From: Terriglobales bacterium
GTDB taxonomy: Bacteria; Acidobacteriota; Terriglobia; Terriglobales; Acidobacteriaceae
Direction of reading: 5' to 3'
Assembly: GCA_035567895.1 (NCBI GenBank)
Contig: DATMPC010000058.1
Coordinates: forward strand, 248,001-312,000
Length of the DNA: 64,000 nucleotides
In this document: positions 25,969 through 35,384 of the stretch, one piece after another
Layout of the letters: every line of letters begins with the position of its first letter
How positions within the stretch are numbered: position 1 is the first letter of the stretch
Translations under genes and position numbers: made by a program
The notes under the pieces: generated by a model
Seen by the model: the letters and a program-made list of their open reading frames with translations, nothing else
What the model was told of the DNA's origin: nothing
Databases searched by the model: none

Positions 25969-27039
25969 TTGGAACTGCTTCCATACATTATCTTTGCGAT
26001 CATCAAGATCGCTCTCCTGCTCTTCATTCTGCTGACAGCGGTGGCCTATACCACGCTGCTGGAACGCAAAGTTATTGCTCATATGCAGAACCGATGGGGT
26101 CCCACCCGCGTTGGACCTTTCGGTCTGCTTCAGCCGCTTGCCGACGGTCTGAAGTTCATCCTGAAAGAGGACGTGATTCCCGACAACGTCTACAAGCCCT
26201 TGTACCTGGGGGCGCCGATCATCGCGTTGGTTCTCTCGCTCCTCTCGATTTCTATCATTCCGTTCGGCGGGGCGTGGGACATTGGCAAATATCACATTCC
26301 GTTGCAGACGACGGCGTTCTGGAACGGTACTGGAATTCAGGACATTAATATCGGCTTGCTGATTATCCTGGGCATCACTTCCCTCGGCGTTTACGGTGTC
26401 GCGCTTTCGGGATGGGCGTCCAATTCAAAGTATTCCCTGCTCGGATCGCTGAGAGCGGGCGCGCAGCTCATCAGCTATGAAGTGGCGCTTAGCCTCTCCC
26501 TTGTGGGCGTGCTGCTTCTTGCCGGAACCTTGAGCCTGCGGCAGATCGTCGATTCGCAGGCAGGATCGCTCCTGCACTGGTATTTCCTTGGCGGATTTCA
26601 GTTCATCGCCTTCTTTATTTACATCATGGCGGCCTATGCCGAGACGAACCGTATTCCGTTCGATCTGCCGGAAGCCGAAACGGAACTGGTTGCTGGTTAT
26701 CACACCGAGTACAGCTCCATGAAATTTGCCATGTTCTTCATGGCCGAGTACTGCAACATGATTACCGTCGCCTGCCTGGCGACGCTGCTTTTCTTCGGTG
26801 GATGGCATAGCCCGTTCGAGGGGCTGCACCTTCCTGCGCCGGGAATCTGGCTGATGATTTCACCGTTGTTCTGGTTTTTTGCCAAAGTGTTCTTCTTCAT
26901 CTTTGTATACATCTGGGTTCGCGGAACGCTGCCGCGTTTCCGCTATGATCAATTGATGTCCTTCGGCTGGAAATTTCTCCTGCCCCTTGCGATTGCGAAC
27001 GTTGTGGTCACCAGCCTGGTGCTGGCCTTGCGGTCCTAG
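25969..27039 (+). CDS. nuoH: NADH-quinone oxidoreductase subunit H
   Basis: Membrane subunit (356 residues, about eight helices) that forms the membrane side of the quinone chamber. Family signatures are LLERKVIAHMQNRWGPTRVG, PLADGLKFILKEDVIP and the acidic loop ETNRIPFDLPEAETELV. The start is a TTG at 25969-25971 (first residues ELLPYIIFAI); no ATG fits before the first helix, and the ribosome site is weak. nuoI, which normally follows nuoH, is missing: nuoJ starts 13 bp downstream. Confidence 0.94.
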   Translation: MELLPYIIFAIIKIALLLFILLTAVAYTTLLERKVIAHMQNRWGPTRVGPFGLLQPLADGLKFILKEDVIPDNVYKPLYLGAPIIALVLSLLSISIIPFGGAWDIGKYHIPLQTTAFWNGTGIQDINIGLLIILGITSLGVYGVALSGWASNSKYSLLGSLRAGAQLISYEVALSLSLVGVLLLAGTLSLRQIVDSQAGSLLHWYFLGGFQFIAFFIYIMAAYAETNRIPFDLPEAETELVAGYHTEYSSMKFAMFFMAEYCNMITVACLATLLFFGGWHSPFEGLHLPAPGIWLMISPLFWFFAKVFFFIFVYIWVRGTLPRFRYDQLMSFGWKFLLPLAIANVVVTSLVLALRS

Positions 27040-27052
27040 GTTCTGAACGGAA

Positions 27053-27553
27053 ATGCTTCACACGATTTTGTTTCTCATCTTCGGCGCAATTTGTGTGGCG
27101 GGAGCGCTCAACTTCCTGCTGCAGCACCATCCTGTGAACAGCGCTTTGTCACTGATCGTGGTGATGGGATCGCTGGCGCTTCTGTTTCTGCTACTCGGTG
27201 CGGAATTTGTTGCCGCGGTGCAGATCATTGTGTATGCCGGTGCGGTGATGGTCCTGTTCGTCTTTGTGATCATGTTGCTCAATGCCGGCGAAGAAGAGCG
27301 CACGCGCGGCAATCGCGTTGCTCTGTTCCTGGGCGTACCCGGCCTGGTCGTCTTTTTTGGACTGATGTGCTGGACTCTCTCCGGCTCCCGCTCCCAGCTT
27401 GGACAAGTACAGATCGGCGGATACTACGTGCCCACGCAGGAGCTTGGCATCGCTCTGTTCCGCGAATTTCTGTTGCCGTTCGAGATCACGTCTGTTCTGG
27501 TGCTCATCGCCATCATGGGAGCCGTGGTCTTGGCCCGGAAGGAGCGCCAATGA
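27053..27553 (+). CDS. nuoJ: NADH-quinone oxidoreductase subunit J
   Basis: Membrane subunit of 166 residues with five helices, holding the pi-bulge helix that links the quinone site to the pumps. Signatures are [20 protein letters not shown] and the motif [23 protein letters not shown] (split here around residue 65). It overlaps nuoK by 4 bp. Its place directly after nuoH is unusual because nuoI is absent. Confidence 0.94.
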   Translation: MLHTILFLIFGAICVAGALNFLLQHHPVNSALSLIVVMGSLALLFLLLGAEFVAAVQIIVYAGAVMVLFVFVIMLLNAGEEERTRGNRVALFLGVPGLVVFFGLMCWTLSGSRSQLGQVQIGGYYVPTQELGIALFREFLLPFEITSVLVLIAIMGAVVLARKERQ

Positions 27554-27852
27554 TTCCACTCTCCTGGTATCTGATTCTGGGCGCGATTCTGTTCGCCATC
27601 GGTGTGGCCTCGTTTCTGATCAAGCGCAACATCATCACCATTTTTATGTCGATTGAGCTGATGCTCAACGCCGTGAACTTGACCTTTGTGGCCTTTGCCA
27701 GCCACTGGCATCAAGTGAGCGGACAGGTGCTCGTTTTCTTTGTGATGGTGGTAGCCGCGGCGGAAGCTGCCGTTGGATTAGCGATTGTTCTGTCGGTTTT
27801 CCGGACGCGCGAAACTTTGAATGTTGATCAGGTGAACCTGCTCAAACTATGA
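27550..27852 (+). CDS. nuoK: NADH-quinone oxidoreductase subunit K
   Basis: Three-helix membrane subunit, 100 residues, homologous to MrpC. It begins [15 protein letters not shown]. Helix 2 carries the conserved acidic residue in [12 protein letters not shown] (about residue 36), and the second Glu is in [14 protein letters not shown] (about 72). Both lie in the proton path. It overlaps nuoJ and nuoL by 4 bp on each side (ATGA junctions). Confidence 0.95.
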   Translation: MIPLSWYLILGAILFAIGVASFLIKRNIITIFMSIELMLNAVNLTFVAFASHWHQVSGQVLVFFVMVVAAAEAAVGLAIVLSVFRTRETLNVDQVNLLKL

Positions 27853-29888
27853 ATTCGAGTCCCAATCTTAACCTGTGGTTGATCCCGATCCTGCCGCTCA
27901 TTGGCTCGGCCATCAATGGCCTCTTCGGCAAGCGCTTCCCCCGCAACCTGGTGTCCACGGTGGCGTTGTTTTTCCCGGGCGCGGCGTTCGCTTACGCGGT
28001 TTGGGTGGTGACCCAGTTTGCTTCTCTATCGCAAGCACAAATCCCCCACATTGAGCGGCTCTTCCCCTGGATTGAAGCTGGCGCCTTCCGCGTAGACTAC
28101 GGCTTCTATCTCGATCAACTTTCAGTCACGATGCTGCTGGTCGTGACCGGCGTCGGCTTTCTTATCCACATCTATTCGGTTGGGTACATGGCCGAAGAAG
28201 GGGGCTACTACCGCTTCTTCTCCTATCTCAATCTGTTCATGTTCTTCATGCTGACGCTGGTGCTAGCGCACAGCTATCTGCTGATGTTTGTTGGGTGGGA
28301 AGGCGTCGGCTTAGCTTCGTATTTGCTGATCGGATTCTTCTTTCTCCGGCCATCGGCAGCGCAAGCCGGTAAAAAGGCTTTTATCGCAAACCGGGTTGGC
28401 GACTACGGTTTCCTTCTGGGAATGTTCCTGCTGATCAAGCAATTTGGAACCTTGGATTACGACAGGGTCTTCAAAGCAGTTTCCTCACTTCCGGTTGAAG
28501 CCGGCGTTGGAGTGCTTACGGCGACTGCTCTGCTCGTAATGGTTGGGGCGACTGGCAAGTCGGCACAGATTCCACTGTACGTCTGGTTGCCGGACGCAAT
28601 GGAAGGCCCGACTCCCGTTTCGGCACTGATTCACGCCGCGACCATGGTGACGGCTGGTATCTATATGATCGCGCGCTCGAATGTGCTCTTTCTGCATGCT
28701 CCCGTCGCGCTACGCGTAGTTGCGATCATCGGCGCATTAACGGCGATCTTCGCTGCCAGCATTGGACTGGTACAGAACGACATCAAGCGGGTCCTCGCCT
28801 ACTCGACGGTCTCGCAGCTTGGATACATGTTCATGGCCTGCGGAGTGGCCGCATTCTCTGCCGGAATCTTTCATCTCGTGACGCATGCGTTCTTCAAGGC
28901 CTTGCTCTTTCTTGCCGCCGGAGCGGTGATTCACTCGCTCGGCGGAGAACAGGACATGCGCCACATGGGGGGCTTGCGGAAGCTAATCCCGTGGACGTTC
29001 TGGACGATGACAATTGCGACGTTCGCCATCACCGGCTTTCCACCGCTAAGCGGATTCTTCTCTAAAGATGAGATTCTCTGGAAGGCATTCTCCGATAAGA
29101 CGTACGGAAGTTGGGTCTTCTGGCTGATCGGATTGATCACTGCTGGAATGACTTCCTTCTATATGTTCCGCCTCTGGTTCTTGACCTTCTTCGGCGAGCG
29201 TCGTGAGCCGGTCCACAACGAGGACAAAGGGCATCAGCCCGCTGGACATGCGAACCACGGCCACGGCGGCCATGTTCACGAGAGTCCTTGGATCATGCTT
29301 GGACCGCTGGTGGTTCTGGCTATCGGAGCTGTCGTGGTGGGTTGGCTTGGAATTCCTGAAGCTCTTGGCGGTCACAACAAATTCGATCAGTTCCTGACGC
29401 CTGTCTTCCACACCAGCTCTGAGCCCGTGCGCTCTGTCGAAAACTTCCCAAGCGAACCACAGAAATCCGAGAGTCCTGAAGAGAACAAATCTCTCGAAAT
29501 TGAGCTTGCTGGAGCATCGGTCGCCACTGCCTTTCTTGGGTTTGGACTCGCTTATCTGTTGTATGTTCGCCGACCGGAGCTCCCCGATCGACTCGCCGCC
29601 AGTATGAAGGGCGCTTACCGCACCCTTCTCAACAAGTACTGGGTTGATGAGGCCTACTACGCGACATTGGTGAATCCGATCGTGGATGGTTCGCGAACTG
29701 TCCTATGGCGTGGCGTAGACGTTGGAGTTATCGACGCTTTAGTGAACGGCGCGGGTACGAGTTCCAAAGGAGCCTCTTCGGTAACGCGACGCATGCAGTC
29801 GGGCAGTATCCGCTCCTATGCAGGATGGGTGGCGCTGGGAGCGGCCTGCGTGGTCGGCTTCATGATCTGGATGGGGTTGCACGCATGA
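27849..29888 (+). CDS. nuoL: NADH-quinone oxidoreductase subunit L
   Basis: The most distal antiporter-like proton-pumping subunit, 679 residues, with about 16 helices and the lateral helix at the C-terminus. Signatures are [18 protein letters not shown] (near residue 147), [20 protein letters not shown] (near 233) followed by [17 protein letters not shown] His-rich loop ([11 protein letters not shown] near 470) is a local oddity and could bind metal, or may simply be a variable insert. It overlaps nuoK and nuoM by 4 bp. Confidence 0.96.
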   Translation: MNSSPNLNLWLIPILPLIGSAINGLFGKRFPRNLVSTVALFFPGAAFAYAVWVVTQFASLSQAQIPHIERLFPWIEAGAFRVDYGFYLDQLSVTMLLVVTGVGFLIHIYSVGYMAEEGGYYRFFSYLNLFMFFMLTLVLAHSYLLMFVGWEGVGLASYLLIGFFFLRPSAAQAGKKAFIANRVGDYGFLLGMFLLIKQFGTLDYDRVFKAVSSLPVEAGVGVLTATALLVMVGATGKSAQIPLYVWLPDAMEGPTPVSALIHAATMVTAGIYMIARSNVLFLHAPVALRVVAIIGALTAIFAASIGLVQNDIKRVLAYSTVSQLGYMFMACGVAAFSAGIFHLVTHAFFKALLFLAAGAVIHSLGGEQDMRHMGGLRKLIPWTFWTMTIATFAITGFPPLSGFFSKDEILWKAFSDKTYGSWVFWLIGLITAGMTSFYMFRLWFLTFFGERREPVHNEDKGHQPAGHANHGHGGHVHESPWIMLGPLVVLAIGAVVVGWLGIPEALGGHNKFDQFLTPVFHTSSEPVRSVENFPSEPQKSESPEENKSLEIELAGASVATAFLGFGLAYLLYVRRPELPDRLAASMKGAYRTLLNKYWVDEAYYATLVNPIVDGSRTVLWRGVDVGVIDALVNGAGTSSKGASSVTRRMQSGSIRSYAGWVALGAACVVGFMIWMGLHA

Positions 29889-31432
29889 ACAGTCTCATCC
29901 TTACGCTCGTTACGTTTGTTCCGCTAGCCGGGGCAGTTCTCTTAATGTTCATGCCGCGCAACGACCGGGCCATCAAGTGGACGGCGCTGGTCATTTCCAT
30001 TTTGGCATTCGTCCTTTCGCTGCACCTGGCAACGCATTGGACCCACGGCGCTCCTGGGTTCCAGTTCGGCGTTGATACACAGTGGATCGCGACGCCAAAC
30101 ATTCACTATCACCTCGCCGTCGATGGCATCTCTGTCTGGCTGGTGCTGCTCACCACGTTCCTCACGCCGTTCTGCGTGCTGATTTCGTGGAAGTCCGTTC
30201 ACGGACCAATCAAAGAGTTCTTCGTGCTGATGCTGATCCTCGAGACGGCGATGATCGGCGTCTTCGTCTCGCTCGATCTGTTTCTCTTCTACGTTTTTTG
30301 GGAAGCGACGCTGATTCCGATGGCGTTGATGATCGGTATGTACGGTCACGAACGCCGCGTGTATGCCGCGATAAAGTTCTTCCTCTACACCATGATTGCG
30401 TCGGCGTTCATGCTGGTTGCAATCATTTGGCTCTACGTCAAGACCGGCAGCTTCGATTACGTGACCATTCAGAACGCGATCCAGAGCGGGTCGATCGCGG
30501 GCTTCGATCGGGCGGCGGAATTCCTGTTCCTAGGCTTCTTTATTGCTTTCGCCGTTAAGGTTCCGTTGTTCCCATTCCACACGTGGTTGCCGGATGCGCA
30601 CGTAGAGGCTCCGACGGCCGGCTCAGTGCTGCTGGCCAGCGTTCTCCTGAAGATGGGTACATACGGATTGTTGCGCTTCAACGCCACGCTCTTCCCTGTT
30701 CAAGCACATGAGCACGCTCCCTGGATCAACACTCTGGCGCTAATTGGAATTGTTTATGGCGCACTAGTAGCTCTGGTGCAGCCGAACATGAAGAAGCTCG
30801 TGGCGTACTCGTCAGTCAGCCACCTTGGCTTTTGCGTTCTCGGGATCTTTACTTTCACCCAGGCTGGAGTTGACGGTGCGGTGTACCAGATGCTGAATCA
30901 CGGCATCTCCACGGGCGCGCTCTTCATGCTATTGGGCATGTTGTATGAACGGCGACATACCTACGAGATCAAGGAATACGGCGGCCTGGCAACGCCCATG
31001 CCTGTGTATTCCACCATTTTCCTGATGATCATGCTGTCGTCAGTCGGCTTACCGCTGTTCAACGGATTCGTTGGAGAATTTCTCGTGTTGAGCGGAGCCT
31101 TCAGTGCGTGGTCATGGTATGGAATCATTGCCACCACGGGAGTCATCTGGAGCGCCGGTTATCTGTTTTGGCTCTATCAGCGAACTTTTTATGGCGAAAT
31201 CACTCACCCGGTGAACGCTCAACTCCCAGATGCCGATGGACGCGAGCGCCTGAGCTTGATTCCGATGGTCGCGATGGCATTGGTCATGGGCGTAGCTTCG
31301 CCGCTGTGGATACGCATGATCGATCCCTCGGTTCAACAATCACTGCGGCCGAGCTCCGTGAGCGCGGCTTCTGCACCAAAGTCAGACGCGAAAGCTGCAC
31401 ATATTCTTGCGATGGGCAAAACAGGTAAATGA
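29885..31432 (+). CDS. nuoM: NADH-quinone oxidoreductase subunit M
   Basis: Antiporter-like pumping subunit, 515 residues, about 14 helices. The start ATG (29885-29887) overlaps the nuoL stop by 4 bp; the frame is open further upstream but that reading lies inside nuoL. Signatures are FYVFWEATLIPMALMIGMYG with the key Glu (near residue 140) and PFHTWLPDAHVEAPTAGSVL (split near 235). Later helices carry VQPNMKKLVAYSSVSHLGF (near 300). Confidence 0.96.
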   Translation: MNSLILTLVTFVPLAGAVLLMFMPRNDRAIKWTALVISILAFVLSLHLATHWTHGAPGFQFGVDTQWIATPNIHYHLAVDGISVWLVLLTTFLTPFCVLISWKSVHGPIKEFFVLMLILETAMIGVFVSLDLFLFYVFWEATLIPMALMIGMYGHERRVYAAIKFFLYTMIASAFMLVAIIWLYVKTGSFDYVTIQNAIQSGSIAGFDRAAEFLFLGFFIAFAVKVPLFPFHTWLPDAHVEAPTAGSVLLASVLLKMGTYGLLRFNATLFPVQAHEHAPWINTLALIGIVYGALVALVQPNMKKLVAYSSVSHLGFCVLGIFTFTQAGVDGAVYQMLNHGISTGALFMLLGMLYERRHTYEIKEYGGLATPMPVYSTIFLMIMLSSVGLPLFNGFVGEFLVLSGAFSAWSWYGIIATTGVIWSAGYLFWLYQRTFYGEITHPVNAQLPDADGRERLSLIPMVAMALVMGVASPLWIRMIDPSVQQSLRPSSVSAASAPKSDAKAAHILAMGKTGK

Positions 31433-32949
31433 CTCCGAATCCCGATCTGAGCTACATCCGCATTCTGCCGGAGATCATCTTGAGCATCTGCGGTCTCGTC
31501 GTGATGATCATCGAGCCCCTGATGCCCGCGCGCGGCAGTCACAAATCCCTGGGAATATTTTCCTTTGTTGGCACGCTGGCGGCGATGGTCGCCTCTCTGT
31601 ATCAGACGAACTATCCCGGATGGGGATGGTTCAACATGATTCGCGTGGATGAATTCAGCGTCTTCTTTCACGTCCTCATCTGCGCGATCTCTGCGGTTGT
31701 AATCCTCGCTTCGTTCGAGTATCTCGAGATTCAGCAAATTCAGGGAGGCGAGTATTACGCATTGATTCTTTTCGGCACCGTGGGAATGGTGCTGATGTCG
31801 TCGGCGGTCGAGCTTGTGCTGACCTTCATCGCCCTGGAGATTTCGTCGATCGCTACTTACGTTCTGGCGGGCTACCGCCGCAGGGCAGCGACGAGCGTTG
31901 AGTCGTCGATCAAGTATTTCCTTCTCGGCTCATTTGCCACCGCCTTCTTTCTCTACGGAGTTGCGCTGATGTTTGGCGCCACGGGGTCGACGAGCATTTA
32001 CAGCATTTCAAGCGCGCTCCAGTCTGGGCAGGTGACAGTCGGAGCGTCTGTTACTCCCGTGAGCTATGGTCTCGCGTACGTTGCGGTGGCGCTGATGTTT
32101 GTCGGCATCGGGTTCAAAGTTTCTTCCGCGCCCTTCCATATCTGGGCTCCCGACGTTTATGAAGGCGCTCCTGCTCCTGTGGTCGCGCTAATGTCTACGG
32201 GACCAAAGGCGGCCGCGTTCGCCGTACTGCTCCGGATTCTCTTCGGCGCAGCAACGATTGAGGTGGGCAAAGCCTGGTTCTGGCTAGTATGGATCTGCGC
32301 GGCCCTCTCGATGACGCTGGGCAACATAGGAGCGCTTTTGCAGAACAATGTGAAGCGCATGCTCGCATATTCATCGATCGCCCATGCCGGATACATTCTC
32401 GTAGCTTTCGCCGCTCGTGGAGACATTGGAATCGCCGCAGCCATTTATTACGTTGCCTCCTACGCCGCAATGAACGTGGGCGCTTTTGCGGTGGTTTCCC
32501 ACTTCGCGCGTAGCGGTGAGCGTTACGTGAACATCGAAGACTATGCCGGATTGGGAAAACGGTCTCCTGTCCTGGCTATAACGCTGACCATCTTCCTTCT
32601 TTCGCTTCTTGGACTTCCTGCAACCGGCGGTTTCTTCGCCAAGTTCTACGTGTTCAATGCCGCGATCAAGAGCAACCTGGTCTGGTTAACGGTGATTGGC
32701 CTCGTGAACAGCGCAGTCGCTTCGTATTACTACCTGCGCCTCATCGTCGTGATGTATATGCACGAACCGCACCCGGGCGAGGAGAAGCTGCAGTTGAGAG
32801 CTGCTCCCGGACTCACGGCTGCGCTGGTGATTACGGCGATCATCACGATCTGGCTTGGCGTGAGGCCCGCCGGTGTGCTTGATTACGCAACGCGTGGCGC
32901 ATTGAGATTGCTTCCGAGCGTGCAGCAGAGCTCCAGCTTGTCGCGTTAG
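31429..32949 (+). CDS. nuoN: NADH-quinone oxidoreductase subunit N
   Basis: Antiporter-like pumping subunit, 506 residues and about 14 helices, last gene of the operon. Signatures are LTFIALEISSIATYVLAGYRR (near residue 130, split in quoting), SAPFHIWAPDVYEGAPAPVV (near 230) and LLQNNVKRMLAYSSIAHAGY (near 303). It overlaps nuoM by 4 bp. No clear terminator hairpin is seen directly after it; a secreted protein gene begins 129 bp downstream. Confidence 0.96.
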   Translation: MTPNPDLSYIRILPEIILSICGLVVMIIEPLMPARGSHKSLGIFSFVGTLAAMVASLYQTNYPGWGWFNMIRVDEFSVFFHVLICAISAVVILASFEYLEIQQIQGGEYYALILFGTVGMVLMSSAVELVLTFIALEISSIATYVLAGYRRRAATSVESSIKYFLLGSFATAFFLYGVALMFGATGSTSIYSISSALQSGQVTVGASVTPVSYGLAYVAVALMFVGIGFKVSSAPFHIWAPDVYEGAPAPVVALMSTGPKAAAFAVLLRILFGAATIEVGKAWFWLVWICAALSMTLGNIGALLQNNVKRMLAYSSIAHAGYILVAFAARGDIGIAAAIYYVASYAAMNVGAFAVVSHFARSGERYVNIEDYAGLGKRSPVLAITLTIFLLSLLGLPATGGFFAKFYVFNAAIKSNLVWLTVIGLVNSAVASYYYLRLIVVMYMHEPHPGEEKLQLRAAPGLTAALVITAIITIWLGVRPAGVLDYATRGALRLLPSVQQSSSLSR

Positions 32950-33078
32950 GTTTGTTTGCGCGTTCGCTTCAACACAACGCGGGTGCTCACCTGTTAAGCT
33001 CATTCGAGCTGTTCCGCACCAAACAGCCAACCTACATAGCGTCGTTCCGGTTCTAAGTTCCTGAAGAAGAGGCTGTCG

Positions 33079-33837
33079 ATGCGGAAGGCACTGCTTTTAC
33101 CTGCTCTATTACTCATCAGCGTTTCATTCGTTTTCTCCCAAGCTAATTCGGGCCAGCAAGGAACCGTTGCCGCACCAGGCGCAACGCCGGCAGCGCATGA
33201 TCCAGCGCAGCCACAGAAACAGATGCCGCCCGACACACACGCTCCGGCTCCCATTGGAGTGCAAGGGACACAGCCCAGGTTGGACCAGGTCAGTCCCGCT
33301 CCGAATGTTATGCAAGGTCGCATCTCCTCAGGAACGACGATCCGTGCAAGTCTCGATACACCGCTTTCCACCAAGACTTCGCGAGTTGGTGATCGCTTTA
33401 CCGCGACCGTAACAGCTCCCGTGGTTGATGCCAGCGGCAATCTCATCGTTCCTATGGGTTCGAAGGTGAACGGACAGATCAGTGAGTCCAATGACCAGAG
33501 GGTGGCAAACGCGATAAAGGACATCGGACACCTCAACCTGCGGTTCACCAACGTGCAGCTTGCGAACGGAACCGATATTCCGATAAACGCTACGTTGCTG
33601 TCGGTTCACAAGCCTCAACCCGTGCGACCCTCAGGCGATACCGCCTCGCAACCCGCAAGCAGCGCCATTGGAGCTAATACGGTTCTCTCACGTGCGTTCG
33701 GTCCGCCAATCAAAGGAGTTGCCGTCGGCAACCTTTCTGGAGGAGGCTACGTGCTGTCGACGAGCGGCAAGCAGGTGGAGCTTCCCGCGGATTGCGGTCT
33801 GCGTCTACGCGTCGATCGCGATACGTCTGTGCCCTAG
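33079..33837 (+). CDS. Secreted hypothetical protein with a conserved beta domain
   Basis: A 252-residue exported protein. Signal peptide 1-20 (ALLLPALLLISVSFVFSQ), then a Pro/Ala/Gln-rich linker (22-75). A beta-rich domain follows (SSGTTIRASLDTPLSTKTSR, VGDRFTATVTAPV, IVPMGSKVNGQISES), ending LRLRVDRDTSVP. The repeated pairing of low-complexity linker plus this domain is seen in other acidobacterial exported proteins; it also faintly resembles the VirB10/TrbI beta-barrel repeat (STKTSRVGDRF, VPMGSKVNGQ), but the protein is too short to be VirB10. The function is unknown. Confidence 0.7.
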   Translation: MRKALLLPALLLISVSFVFSQANSGQQGTVAAPGATPAAHDPAQPQKQMPPDTHAPAPIGVQGTQPRLDQVSPAPNVMQGRISSGTTIRASLDTPLSTKTSRVGDRFTATVTAPVVDASGNLIVPMGSKVNGQISESNDQRVANAIKDIGHLNLRFTNVQLANGTDIPINATLLSVHKPQPVRPSGDTASQPASSAIGANTVLSRAFGPPIKGVAVGNLSGGGYVLSTSGKQVELPADCGLRLRVDRDTSVP

Positions 33838-33915
33838 ACTGGGCGCCGATTTTTTTCCAGACATTCCTGCCGACGACCGACGGTATTCAGCCGATGTGTC
33901 TTGCTTGTACGAGAA

Positions 33916-34063
33916 CAGTGAATTTATCAGTGAATGTTTTGGAATTCCCATCCGTGAACAACGGATAGTTTCGTCGAATCTCTCCACTACCAATCGGTTA
34001 CAAGCTTCATGAAATTCCGTCGTTCGCTCCGGAACAGTGAATAACAGTGAATTAGCAGTGAAT
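33916..34063. repeat. CAGTGAAT(T) repeats with 10-12-bp period
   Basis: Copies at 33916-33924 and 33928-33935 are 12 bp apart. Three more at 34035-34042, 34045-34052 and 34056-34063 are spaced 10 and 11 bp. The unit is one base from the reverse complement of AATTCCCTG at 11783-11893. The two loci therefore appear to be the same repeat class in opposite orientation. Confidence 0.55.
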
Positions 34064-34273
34064 TTGGCCAATCACAATCCGTTGCTCGCAGTTGGATTCT
34101 TTCTTTGCCCGAGGTACGTCGGGCAGAATGCGATTTCCCAAATTGAGATTTTCCTTGCATTCGAATAGCGATTCATGGTATCAGCGAACATAGTTCGCTG
34201 GTGGAGATGCCAAAGGGACGTAAAGATAACCGCCCGCGCTCCGAGTCAGCTAAGAGACCGAATCCTTTAAGAC

Positions 34274-34445
34274 CTGTCATCCCGCCGCTGCGATGTGGGT
34301 TGTGCCTCCAAGCCCTAGTTGGTACGGCGCGGGGGATCTGCTGTTTTTCTATTCGGCGCAAACAGCATCCGCCGCGGCGGACCAAAGCCGCTCTTAGGTT
34401 CTGGGATTCATCACGATTTTCCGTTGCGGCTTTGAGGGATGACAG
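34274..34445. repeat. Inverted repeat, gtcat...atgac type
   Basis: ctgtcatccc (34274-34283) and gggatgacag (34436-34445) are exact reverse complements. Only about 10 bp of the ends pair, and the interior differs from the other copies, so this is a diverged member of the family or another family with similar ends. Confidence 0.5.
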
Positions 34446-34499
34446 TCTTTAAAGAGTGCCCTCCAGGGCAGATCTTGTACATTTTTCTTGCAGCGTATT

Positions 34500-35045
34500 T
34501 TACGAGGCATCGGGTTGGGCTTGCTGATCTCCAGTGCCGTGTGTGTGTCGTAAGACGTCCCAGCGCACGTAGATCATGTACAGCACGACAAGAATGTTCA
34601 CGATCAGCACCGTCCAGTGCATCGCATTCGGATGCCGGATCAGTCCGACGACCTCCAGCGGTAAATAAGCCGATCCTGAAATAATGGCGAACCACTCTGC
34701 CCATGCTCGGGCGTTCCACAGCCCGTAAGCCTCGATGAATCGGATCGCCGCATAGGCGAATCCAACGCACGCGACCGCCACAATCTTCCTGTCACTCACC
34801 CGGTCAGCAGCATTCAAGAAGGCCTGAACGAAACGGTGTGCGGGGTTCAGGTGCAGGGACTCGATCACCTTTTCCGCAATATCCCCGATGTCCTTGTGCA
34901 GCAGCGTGAACAGCGCAAAGCTTGCGAGCAAGGCCAGCACGCCCTTGAAACTTTCCAGCGCTGCGACCGCGCGAAGGCCCGCAAGATGCTCGCCAGGAGC
35001 TCTGTCTTCGGCTACTCGGGGCGGAGATGATTGCACGACACTCAT
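34500..35045 (-). CDS. DUF2127 family membrane protein
   Basis: A 181-residue integral membrane protein with four predicted helices. Features that match DUF2127 are FKGVLALLASFALFTLLHKD near residue 33, YAAIRFIEAYGLWNARAWAE near 98 and WFAIISGSAYLPLEVVGLIR (near 118). The function of the family is unknown. It stands between the last chromosomal repeat and tRNA-Asp, pointing away from the tRNA, so it is probably the last core gene before the inserted element. Confidence 0.82.
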   Translation of the reverse strand: MSVVQSSPPRVAEDRAPGEHLAGLRAVAALESFKGVLALLASFALFTLLHKDIGDIAEKVIESLHLNPAHRFVQAFLNAADRVSDRKIVAVACVGFAYAAIRFIEAYGLWNARAWAEWFAIISGSAYLPLEVVGLIRHPNAMHWTVLIVNILVVLYMIYVRWDVLRHTHGTGDQQAQPDAS

Positions 35046-35270
35046 TCGACTTGAGATTACAACAGCGATTTGGTTGGACCCAAATTAAGATGCTCGAATC
35101 ATGAGTATCGGTCGTTGCTCCAGACCGTATTAGGCAGGCGGTGACGTGCTGTGAGCGAACTGCGCACTGATTCTTTTCTGTTACAATCAGAGCAGTCGGA
35201 GCCGCCAGGTTTCGGCGCAAGGTTCCGCTCACCTTCCAAGAGTTCCCGCCAAGGCGGGCGGTCAAGCAGC

Positions 35271-35347
35271 GGGGACGTAGTTCAGTTGGTTAGAACGCTG
35301 CCCTGTCACGGCAGAGGCCGCGGGTTCGAGTCCCGTCGTCCCCGCCA
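35271..35347 (+). tRNA. tRNA-Asp(GTC)
   Basis: A complete 77-nt cloverleaf. The acceptor GGGGACG pairs with CGTCCCC, then discriminator G and encoded CCA. The anticodon stem CTGCC/GGCAG holds the loop CTGTCAC with anticodon GTC. The T-arm CGGG-TTCGAGT-CCCG is intact. A TACAAT (35182-35187) may be its -10 box, and a hairpin CCCGCC-AA-GGCGGG lies at 35245-35258. The tyrosine integrase gene ends 38 bp downstream, so the 3' half of this tRNA is the probable attachment site. Confidence 0.97.
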
Positions 35348-35384
35348 TTCTTTTCAGTCACTTATCGGAATTCCGTTTTGGGCG

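Larger units (their letters stand above)
33838..34499. other. 662-bp gene-free region with two repeat types
   Basis: It holds the CAGTGAATT series (33916-34063) and a gtcat-type inverted repeat (34274-34445). Between them, 34064-34273 shows no convincing ORF or hairpin. Short frames on the minus strand here are low-complexity. Confidence 0.5.

Noticed and set aside
33079-33837. Possible VirB10-like protein
   Set aside because: Only weak likeness in one beta segment; too short, outside the element, and with a cleavable signal peptide rather than a membrane anchor.
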